Shown here piece after piece: positions 1-4,919 of a DNA stretch of 7,946 nt. The translations under genes and the position numbers were made by a program. The notes under the pieces were generated by a model, which ran no database searches, was not told the DNA's origin, and worked only from the letters and a program-made list of their open reading frames with translations. Position 1 is the first letter of the stretch. Each line of letters begins with the position of its first letter. Location of the stretch: positions 1 to 7,946 of the forward strand of contig CAUZJQ010000195.1 in the NCBI GenBank assembly GCA_963580095.1. Direction: 5' to 3'. This DNA comes from CAJWLW01 sp963580095 (GTDB lineage Bacteria; Verrucomicrobiota; Lentisphaeria; JABSQK01; CAJWLW01).

Positions 1-1404
1 CTCGACTCGCCACCGCATGTCATCCTGCGCATCCAGGGGGAGCTCGACCTCGGCCCGGCGCAGCCGAACGAGGCGTTCCTGCCGTACGACAAGACGCTGC
101 CGCTTCTGGATGCCTTAGCCGAGCGGATCGATGCGCCGCTGGTGCCCGTCATTATGTCGTGGGAACGGCCTGGCCCATGGGTCTACCCGGATTGCTTTCC
201 GCCGGCCGGAGGCGAAGCGTCACTGCGCGAGTTTACACAACTGGCCCGGGAACGCGGCTGGCGTATCGGCACCTTCTGCAACGGGACGAGGTGGGTAGTG
301 GGCCACTTGTGGAGCGGCTACGATGGCACCGACTACTTCGCCGAGCAGGGTGGCGACCGTTCGGTGTGCCAGACTCACACGGGGGAGCTCTGGCGCGAGG
401 AATGGGACGCTACCTGGCGGCCCAGTTACCCGGCCTGCCTCGGCGCGCCGCAGACCCGGGAGCTTGCGCAGAACTTCATCCGCACCGTGACCGATCTGGG
501 GCTGGACTCGATCCAGTTCCTCGATCAGAACGTCGGCTGCTGCACGTTTCCCTGCTTTGCGACGGATCACGACCATCCGCCGACCCCGGGTCGGTGGATG
601 ACCGAACGCATGGAGCAACTTGCCAAGTACTTCCTGGACGTGAAGACGCAGGAGCTGGCGCGCAGCGACGGCAAGCGCCAAATGGTGTTCTCCGTGGAGC
701 AGCCGGTCAACGAGTACTTTCTGCAGTACTTCCAGCAATGCGATGTGCGCGTCATACCGCCGGGCCACAAGATCGATGGCCATTTTGTACCGCCCTTCGG
801 CAACCTGCGCCATTTCGTGCCTCTCTTCCACTATCTGTACCATGAGTTCATCGTGATCCAGGGCGGGTTCGGGATGGGACCGGAGCCCTATCACATGCCG
901 ATCCGCAACGCCTACAATCTGGTGGTCGGCGAGATCCCGGGTGCTGTAATGAAAGGCGACGGCACGCTCCTGAACCTGGACACGACCGACTGGGCGCCGT
1001 GGGATATAGAAGTCGGCAGCAACGACGACGCTATAGAGATGCTGGCGGTGACGACAGCCCTGCGCCGTGGCCCGGCCACGGACTTCCTGGTCTACGGCCG
1101 CATGATGCAGCCGGCAAGTGTCCAAGGGGTTCAGATCAGGCGCTGGCAACACGAAGGGCGCGACCACCAGATCCCGGCGGTGTTCGATGCGGCGTGGCAG
1201 GCGCCCGATGGCCGCTTCGGCCTCGTCCTTGCCAACTGGACGACAGAGCCGCAGGAGGTGACGGTATCAGATACCCGATTCGGGTCGCTAGTGACCCAGC
1301 ACGTGTCGGCGCGAAGCCTGGAGTCACAGAGCTGCGAACCCGGTAGCAGCGAGCTGGCGGTGACGCTGCCGGCGCTCAGTTGTGTCCTGCTGTGTGAATT
1401 GTGA
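1..1404 (+). CDS. DUF6259-type glycoside-hydrolase-like protein, 5'-partial
   Basis: The frame is open from base 1, so the start lies upstream; the in-frame ATG at 142 sits inside conserved-looking protein and is not the real start. About 467 residues are visible. Runs rich in Trp, Gly, Pro and Cys (for example GPWVYPDCFPPAGGE and GTFCNGTRWVVGHLWSGYDG) resemble the DUF6259 family, a predicted TIM-barrel glycosidase-like group. The strand-like DSIQFLDQN (acid Asp at 523-525) and VFSVEQPVNE (Glu at 697-699) are candidate active-site strand ends; that assignment is inference. The last roughly 60 residues (FGLVLANW onward, ending LPALSCVLLCEL) look like the C-terminal beta-sandwich common in such enzymes. 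The stop codon, at 1402-1404, lies inside a heptamer repeat. A co-directional propeller-lyase-like gene follows after 62 bp. The role is probably hydrolysis of a complex polysaccharide; the substrate is unknown. Family assignment is from remembered motifs, not a profile search. Confidence 0.75.
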   Translation, partial: LDSPPHVILRIQGELDLGPAQPNEAFLPYDKTLPLLDALAERIDAPLVPVIMSWERPGPWVYPDCFPPAGGEASLREFTQLARERGWRIGTFCNGTRWVVGHLWSGYDGTDYFAEQGGDRSVCQTHTGELWREEWDATWRPSYPACLGAPQTRELAQNFIRTVTDLGLDSIQFLDQNVGCCTFPCFATDHDHPPTPGRWMTERMEQLAKYFLDVKTQELARSDGKRQMVFSVEQPVNEYFLQYFQQCDVRVIPPGHKIDGHFVPPFGNLRHFVPLFHYLYHEFIVIQGGFGMGPEPYHMPIRNAYNLVVGEIPGAVMKGDGTLLNLDTTDWAPWDIEVGSNDDAIEMLAVTTALRRGPATDFLVYGRMMQPASVQGVQIRRWQHEGRDHQIPAVFDAAWQAPDGRFGLVLANWTTEPQEVTVSDTRFGSLVTQHVSARSLESQSCEPGSSELAVTLPALSCVLLCEL

Positions 1405-1434
1405 ATTGTGAATTGTGAATTGTGAATTGTGAAT
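1393..1434. repeat. Heptamer tandem repeat, 6 copies of TGTGAAT
   Basis: Six perfect head-to-tail copies of TGTGAAT occupy 1393-1434. The first two copies encode the last residues and stop codon (1402-1404) of the DUF6259-type gene; the rest fills the gap before the next gene. The unit is not a multiple of three, so copy-number changes that shift this tract would alter only the final residues or the spacer. The tract resembles the short tandemly repeated sequences found between genes in several bacterial phyla. Whether it is a dispersed family here cannot be seen from one copy. Confidence 0.95.
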
Positions 1435-1453
1435 TTGCGGGATTTAAGTTTCT

Positions 1454-1467
1454 GAGGAGATGAGGAG
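1454..1467 (+). promoter_or_regulatory. Double Shine-Dalgarno before propeller gene
   Basis: GAGGAG occurs twice, at 1454-1459 and 1462-1467. The first is 7 nt from the GTG at 1467; the second is 5 nt from the in-frame ATG at 1473. Either start is supported, and the ATG choice would shorten the protein by two residues. A third initiation codon, ATG at 1460, is out of frame and soon terminated. Confidence 0.6.
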
Positions 1468-2708
1468 TGGAGATGAAGCGTGAAGATGAAGAGTTGGGGA
1501 CGCGGTCGCTCTTCGAGCAGGCGACAAAGATCTTCGATGGCTGGACCGATCCTGATACCGGTATGCGCGTGCTGCGCATCTATACCCGTGGCCAGGATAC
1601 TCAAGAAAACATCTGGGAAACGCAGTACCACCAGTTCCAGTGTTTTGTCGAAAACGGCCGCAAAGTTCTGCTCGCGGGGGGCGCGATTCCGGACGTCGGA
1701 GCGGCGGGATATTTTCTGCTCGACCTGACAACTGGTGATCTCACACATCCGTTCCCGACCGGGCACGTTGTGACCGCAATCGGCGATGCCTCTCAGATCG
1801 CCTGCGTGCTGGACATCAGGACGGGTAATCATCGTGCGACGCTGTGGGATACTCGCGCAGGACGTGAGGTGGCGTCGGTTCGAGTCGATGGATGGGAACT
1901 GGACACTTGCACCGGCTTGCTCTGCGATGGCCAGCGGGCAGTGGCTTTCTTTTTCCGCGGCAGTGCCTATGACGAGCACGTCCAGTCAAGGCATTACCTG
2001 TTTGGCACCGATACACCACCGCAGCTGGTACTCGAGGCGGACGGATATTTCTGCAGCCACATACAAGGATGCCCGGCCGACCCGAATCTGTACGCGTATG
2101 ACCGCTGGCCGTCGCCGGAACGGTATATCGAACAGGCCCTGCATCTGCACACGCTTGACGGCAAAGACGTCACACCGGTGCCCCTGGACGAGAACGCCCT
2201 GCGCCCCGCCGTAATGTTTGGTGCCCGCGACCATTACCTGTGGACGCCCGACGGCACACGCATCGTCAGCTATATGTGCCCTCACAAGTTCGAGATTGGG
2301 CCGGACTTCAACCACTTCGACGTGGAGTGGTGGCTAAGCGCGACGGACTGGCAGACCGGTGAGGACCTGGCGGCGAAGTATCCTCCGGGCCGGTGGGGAG
2401 GGCACATGCAAGTGACGCCTGATTCGGGCTATGTCGTTTGCGGCGGCGCGCCGGGGTTCGACAAATTGTTCGCCGTGGAGATTGAGGGGCTGCGGCACGG
2501 ATGGAACGAACAGATCATTTGCTCATACCCGACAACGACGGGAACCGACCTTCGGGGGCCGTTTGCTTATCCTGCCATGCTGCCCGATCAGAGCGGCGTG
2601 ATCTTCAACGCCGGCTGGCCGGGACCGGAGCACGGACTGTACCTGGCCGAGTGGCCGGCGGATTTGACGTCCGACAACAATCGAGAGGGGCTGTTTGCAC
2701 TTTCGTGA
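1467..2708 (+). CDS. Oligogalacturonate-lyase-like beta-propeller protein
   Basis: This is 413 residues from the GTG (411 from the ATG at 1473), close to the usual length of the oligogalacturonate lyase family (Pectate_lyase22), seven-bladed propellers that cleave short uronate oligomers using a Mn-coordinating His/Gln cluster. Blade-like repeats with aromatic and TPDG/TPDS turns are visible: HIQGCPADPN near residues 198-207, LWTPDGTRIVSY near 258-269, and HMQVTPDSGYVV near 313-324. His198, His256 and His313 are candidate metal-site residues by position relative to these turns; this is inferred, not aligned. No signal peptide is seen, so a cytoplasmic location is likely. It follows the DUF6259-type gene by 62 bp on the same strand and could be co-transcribed, suggesting stepwise breakdown of a uronate-containing glycan. 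It could instead be a non-catalytic WD40-like relative. Confidence 0.72.
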   Translation: MEMKREDEELGTRSLFEQATKIFDGWTDPDTGMRVLRIYTRGQDTQENIWETQYHQFQCFVENGRKVLLAGGAIPDVGAAGYFLLDLTTGDLTHPFPTGHVVTAIGDASQIACVLDIRTGNHRATLWDTRAGREVASVRVDGWELDTCTGLLCDGQRAVAFFFRGSAYDEHVQSRHYLFGTDTPPQLVLEADGYFCSHIQGCPADPNLYAYDRWPSPERYIEQALHLHTLDGKDVTPVPLDENALRPAVMFGARDHYLWTPDGTRIVSYMCPHKFEIGPDFNHFDVEWWLSATDWQTGEDLAAKYPPGRWGGHMQVTPDSGYVVCGGAPGFDKLFAVEIEGLRHGWNEQIICSYPTTTGTDLRGPFAYPAMLPDQSGVIFNAGWPGPEHGLYLAEWPADLTSDNNREGLFALS

Positions 2709-2753
2709 ACCATTGAAGGCTTCGCAGAAACCGCTCTCAGCGAAATGTCAGTT

Positions 2754-2787
2754 AACCGATTTATACTGAATAGTTTATGAATCGGTT
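2754..2787 (+). terminator. Hairpin after propeller gene, possible terminator
   Basis: AACCGATTTATA (2754-2765) pairs with TATGAATCGGTT (2776-2787): 12 bp with one G-U pair and a 10-nt loop. It begins 45 bp after the stop of the propeller gene. There is no T-tract after it, so intrinsic termination is doubtful; a transcript 3'-end-protecting or element-derived hairpin is equally possible. Confidence 0.3.
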
Positions 2788-2827
2788 GCGGCCGACAGCG
2801 ATATTCCACAAGCGGAGGGAACGGAGC

Positions 2828-2853
2828 ACGATGACGGTGCACGATGACGGTGC
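2828..2853. repeat. 13-bp tandem duplication
   Basis: ACGATGACGGTGC is present twice without a gap, at 2828-2840 and 2841-2853. It looks like a recent slippage or duplication event in non-coding DNA. Confidence 0.85.
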
Positions 2854-2887
2854 ATCGAATACAGAGCGGTGGCCGATGCCGCCTTTT

Positions 2888-2905
2888 CCGGTTTGAGAAA
2901 ACCGG
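2888..2905. other. Perfect 7-bp hairpin with GAGA tetraloop
   Basis: CCGGTTT (2888-2894), loop GAGA (2895-2898), AAACCGG (2899-2905). GAGA is a GNRA-type loop when read on the + strand. No adjoining gene or T-tract explains it. It could belong to a dispersed palindromic element or to an RNA structure, or be chance. Confidence 0.35.
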
Positions 2906-3110
2906 CTCTCCGAGGCGGCCGCGACGCTACAGTATCCAACTCGTCTCGCGTAATCGTGCCCCGATTCTGTATTCGACTTCTGAACCCTGGCGTCAACCCC
3001 GATCGAAAGGCGGGTGGTTCACGAGACATGGCGTTTCTATGGGATGACTGTATTTTGACAGCTATCTTATGGCCCTTGCGACGTCTGACTGCACAGCCTC
3101 GAAACAACGA

Positions 3111-3251
3111 CTCGACCCCGAGGAATCGCGATCTCAACTCGATGGATTTGCAGCCTCGGGCTATGGCGGCGTCATGATCATGCCGTGGGGCGGGCTGCCG
3201 AACGACTTCATGGACGAAAGCCTGACGCTGCGCCTGGCGCACCAGGCATGA
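3111..3251 (+). pseudogene. Glycoside hydrolase N-terminal remnant
   Basis: Codons 3111-3218 read LDPEESRSQLDGFAASGYGG followed by VMIMPWGGLPNDFMDE. This is the characteristic beginning of a group of large glycosidases (rhamnosidase/GH106-like and related families), in which a helix ending in a Gly-rich turn leads into a strand and the xPxGGLPxxF motif. The usual Trp-rich start just before it is absent, and after FMDE the frame gives only eight unrelated-looking residues plus the stop at 3249-3251. The enclosing open frame has an ATG at 3069 but no ribosome binding site. About 36 conserved codons therefore survive from an enzyme normally of several hundred residues. The family name is tentative; the remnant status is clearer. 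Confidence 0.6.
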
Positions 3252-3472
3252 GTCCACGAAATCGCATTGGATTCGGGGTAGATGACCTGTTGCACGCAGG
3301 GTGCAAACGTACTGTTTTCTCCGTTCATCGTCGAGCTCGGCGACGATGTTTGCGGGATTCTCCTGGTGGTAGGCGCCCGTCTCCGGTTGCGCTTCCAGAT
3401 CCCTGTTTTTGAATTGCGGGCCATTCTTGCGATAAGATTATCGATGTCGGTGCGATAGTCAATGTTGGCTCG

Positions 3473-3496
3473 CTGGTTCTCTGGTTCTCTGGTTCT
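3473..3496. repeat. Octamer tandem repeat, 3 copies of CTGGTTCT
   Basis: Three perfect copies of CTGGTTCT at 3473-3496 are followed by a degenerate pyrimidine-rich tail (CTCCATTCTCTCC). The tract lies about 100 bp before the next gene. Confidence 0.9.
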
Positions 3497-3569
3497 CTCC
3501 ATTCTCTCCGCTCCCCTTGATATGGTATAAATGCTACGTAATTTCCGGGATAATCTCGCGCTACAACTT

Positions 3570-3575
3570 TATAAT
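3570..3575 (+). promoter_or_regulatory. Candidate -10 box TATAAT
   Basis: A perfect TATAAT lies 22 nt before the ATG at 3598 in locally AT-rich sequence. No convincing -35 hexamer sits 16-18 bp upstream, so this is a weak promoter call for the small-gene run that follows. If used, the leader would be only about 15 nt. Confidence 0.3.
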
Positions 3576-3597
3576 TCTCTACACAGAGCTGAAAACC

Positions 3598-3903
3598 ATG
3601 CACCCAATCTCACCAAATCGCGTAGCGACCTCGATCGTCCTTGCCGTCGGCCTCGCATGCTGGGTCTCCTGTGCTACGGCCCAGGAGACGGATGAGCTCC
3701 CTGAGATACTGGCCAGGGTCAACGGCAACCCGATCTACGAAAAGGATGTGGCGCCCGACGAAGCCGGGATCGTCCGCTCGCTCAATATTGCTGTCGATCA
3801 TGAGTTGATCGCACAACGGGCCGCGAAAGAAGGTATCAGTGTGCCCGATCGGGCCACTTCGATCCGGGCAACGATAACGGGCGCGTGCCAGGCACCACGA
3901 TGA
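3598..3903 (+). CDS. Short secreted SurA/PpiC N-terminal-like protein, probably truncated
   Basis: This is 101 residues from the ATG at 3598, chosen because it starts directly on a signal peptide: basic n-region, hydrophobic core at residues 11-22, and ATA-QE at 26-30 as cleavage site. An upstream ATG at 3517 would bury that signal. The mature part ILARVNGNPIYEKDV, then VDHELIAQRAAKEGISVPD, matches the N-terminal segment of periplasmic SurA/PpiC-type peptidyl-prolyl isomerase chaperones (VNG.PI...D, then L....LI...A...GI.V.D). Those proteins continue for 150-400 residues with a chaperone core and a PPIase domain. Here the frame changes character after residue 84 and stops at 101, with no PPIase domain. 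It is either a truncated gene or a small stand-alone protein. The stop overlaps the next start as ATGA (3900-3903), suggesting translational coupling. No clear Shine-Dalgarno is seen. Confidence 0.6.
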   Translation: MHPISPNRVATSIVLAVGLACWVSCATAQETDELPEILARVNGNPIYEKDVAPDEAGIVRSLNIAVDHELIAQRAAKEGISVPDRATSIRATITGACQAPR

Positions 3904-4271
3904 ACAGTGAACAACGGGCAGAGGCAAAGCGGATCTACCTGGTGAACGTCAATAACGGTCACCCGCTCAAAGTGGCGGCCGTTGAAGCGGGCGTGACGAT
4001 GGGCGCCGTTCGGAATTGGCGCTCAAGCGACAAGGCTTTTGCACAAGCAGAACAAGCGTTTAGGATGAACGACATTGAGAATGAGGACGAGGAAGACGGT
4101 TCTTATATGCCAGGGATGACAGAGCAGGAGATCCACGATATGGAAAACGAAGGTCGGATAGGCCAGCCGCTAACGACCGATTTGGCGGCATACCTACAGG
4201 CAAAGAAAGCAGCAGAAAAGGCAGGGCAAGAAAAGGCAGGGCAAGGGATTCACGATATGGATAACGAATAA
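3900..4271 (+). CDS. HTH protein resembling phage terminase small subunit
   Basis: This is 123 residues from ATG 3900, preferred over the GTG at 3885 because it overlaps the preceding stop as ATGA. Residues 1-52 form a helix-turn-helix unit: EAKRIYLVNVNNGHPLKVAA, then VEAGVTMGAVRNWRSSDKAFAQA. This is the arrangement seen in terminase small subunits and transposase-type HTH domains (A..AGV....V..W...D..F). The rest is acidic and low in complexity: DIENEDEEDG, then IHDMENE, and a tail with EKAGQ twice and IHDMDNE at the end. No terminase large subunit or portal gene is nearby, so it could equally be a small DNA-binding regulator from a mobile element. The base composition is more AT-rich than the saccharide genes upstream. 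Confidence 0.62.
   Translation: MNSEQRAEAKRIYLVNVNNGHPLKVAAVEAGVTMGAVRNWRSSDKAFAQAEQAFRMNDIENEDEEDGSYMPGMTEQEIHDMENEGRIGQPLTTDLAAYLQAKKAAEKAGQEKAGQGIHDMDNE
4131..4268 (+). repeat. Intragenic repeats in the HTH protein gene
   Basis: A 21-bp motif at 4131-4151 recurs at 4248-4268 with 19 of 21 bases identical, encoding IHDMENE and IHDMDNE. Between them, the 15-mer GAAAAGGCAGGGCAA is tandemly duplicated at 4215-4229 and 4230-4244, encoding EKAGQ twice. Both units are multiples of three, so expansion would keep the frame. Confidence 0.9.
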
Positions 4272-4315
4272 GACTAACAAAAAAACGCACCGAACTTGGA
4301 AACGGGCGCCCGATA

Positions 4316-4329
4316 CGGTACACGTACCG
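4316..4329. promoter_or_regulatory. Short palindrome before the Cys-rich gene
   Basis: CGGTAC, a 2-nt spacer, then GTACCG forms an inverted repeat with 6-bp arms in the 70-bp gap between the HTH gene and the Cys-rich gene, ending 12 nt before its ATG. It could be an operator bound by an HTH dimer, but there is no second copy in the gap and it may be chance. Confidence 0.25.
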
Positions 4330-4341
4330 GCAGGAACAGAC

Positions 4342-4491
4342 ATGAACATCACTGATTATCGTGTACGGCTGTGCGATAGCTGTTTCTGGATCACCGGCTA
4401 TGTCGAGGAGACGTTCAACGGTACGGTTCCTGTGCATTGCTGTTGCGATCGTCACGGATCCGGGAGCGAGGCGAACGTGTCAGCCCAGTGA
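4342..4491 (+). CDS. Small Cys-rich protein, probable zinc ribbon
   Basis: This 49-residue protein starts at ATG 4342, with AGGA at 4332-4335 six bases ahead. It has CDSC at residues 11-14 and HCCC at 32-35 with His38 after it, so a CxxC pair is followed about 18 residues later by a second Cys/His cluster, the pattern of a small zinc-binding ribbon. The aromatic stretch between them (FWITGYVEETFNG) is compatible with beta strands. Such mini-zinc proteins are common in phages and mobile elements, where most have no known role. The stop TGA (4489-4491) shares its last base with the next start. Short length makes chance possible, but the ribosome binding site, the coupling and the Cys spacing all support a real gene. 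Confidence 0.55.
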   Translation: MNITDYRVRLCDSCFWITGYVEETFNGTVPVHCCCDRHGSGSEANVSAQ

Positions 4492-4697
4492 TGATCGGCG
4501 GCGTTGGACTGAAAGGCGACGTCCAGTTCAAGTGGAAGCCGATCTCTGATTACATAGATGAGCGCGGCAAGAGCTGCCACGTATCCTACCTCTCCGGCAT
4601 GGGCGGGTCGCCGTTCGGCAAGCCGGAGCACCAGGCGGTGTTTGACGCGTGGGCGAAGGATCACATAGATTCTGAGACAGGCGGACAAGAGGCTTGA
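4491..4697 (+). CDS. Small protein of unknown function, coupled to Cys-rich gene
   Basis: This is 68 residues from ATG 4491, in a TGATG overlap with the preceding stop. A TTG at 4437 would extend the frame but lacks support. I do not recognise the family. It is soluble-looking, with a Gly-rich start (MIGGVGLKGDV), a central KWKPISDYIDERGKSCHVSYLSG segment that reads like short beta strands, then a probable helix, KPEHQAVFDAWAKDHID. A single Cys29 and three His are present but no metal motif is obvious. The coupling suggests it is made in a fixed ratio with the Cys-rich protein. Confidence 0.55.
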   Translation: MIGGVGLKGDVQFKWKPISDYIDERGKSCHVSYLSGMGGSPFGKPEHQAVFDAWAKDHIDSETGGQEA

Positions 4698-4719
4698 GTT
4701 CGACGCACCATGGGGCATA

Positions 4720-4741
4720 GGGGGTGCAACCCCCGACGGGG
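4720..4741 (+). terminator. GC-rich hairpin(s) after small-gene run
   Basis: GGGGGT (4720-4725) pairs with ACCCCC (4729-4734) around a 3-nt loop. The same C-run can alternatively pair with GGGG at 4738-4741. The structure lies 22 nt after the stop of the 68-residue gene and is followed by AT-rich sequence (4746-4759) but no true T-tract. It may be a terminator or an end-stabilising hairpin. Confidence 0.35.
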
Positions 4742-4919
4742 CCTTCATATATATAATTGATCTGGCGGTGCTATGTTGGTCGGCCAATCGAAGAAGGAGT
4801 GCCAGCTTTGTATGGTAATAAAGTTTTTCCCCATCACCGCAACGGCTATTTTTTTGCCATAGAATAACCCGCAGGAAGGGGGGCATAATAAAGAGTCGTT
4901 ACGATGGTATTGATGTGGG

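Larger units (their letters stand above)
2709..3597. other. Gene-poor stretch with decayed sequence
   Basis: No complete gene could be supported in these 889 bp. The open frames are short, overlap on both strands and lack ribosome binding sites. What can be seen: a hairpin at 2754-2787, a 13-bp tandem duplication at 2828-2853, a GAGA-capped hairpin at 2888-2905, a glycosidase remnant at 3111-3251, a perfect 8-bp inverted repeat CATCGTCG/CGACGATG at 3326-3333 and 3341-3348, a 6-bp inverted repeat TTGCAC/GTGCAA at 3290-3295 and 3301-3306, and a three-copy octamer at 3473-3496. On the minus strand, about 3437-3260 reads as protein-like sequence without a start codon (including PETGAYHQENPANIVAELDD), possibly another remnant. 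Confidence 0.6.

Noticed and set aside
220..1167. Long minus-strand open frame of 315 codons
   Set aside because: It lies antisense to the DUF6259-type gene, whose protein has clear family-like motifs; the minus translation is rich in Arg, His and Ala and has no domain character.
1131..1979. Minus-strand open frame spanning two genes and the heptamer tract
   Set aside because: It crosses the 3' end of one supported gene and the 5' half of another; its SQFTIHN repeats are just the heptamer tract read backwards.
2775..3257. Minus-strand frame of 160 codons in the gene-poor region
   Set aside because: No ribosome binding site, no recognisable motif, and it is antisense to the glycosidase remnant. 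Only its untranslated upstream extension looks protein-like, and that is listed as a finding.
3326..3348. Perfect 8-bp stem as a terminator
   Set aside because: Only three Ts follow and no gene ends upstream on the + strand; the same bases read as ordinary codons in the minus-strand protein-like frame.
1393..3496. CRISPR array suggested by short repeats
   Set aside because: The repeats are 7-13 bp, directly adjacent with no spacers, and differ in sequence; no Cas gene is visible.
3900..4697. Complete prophage
   Set aside because: Only a TerS-like HTH protein and two tiny genes are present; there is no large terminase, portal, capsid, tail, lysis gene or integrase, and no flanking att repeats were seen.
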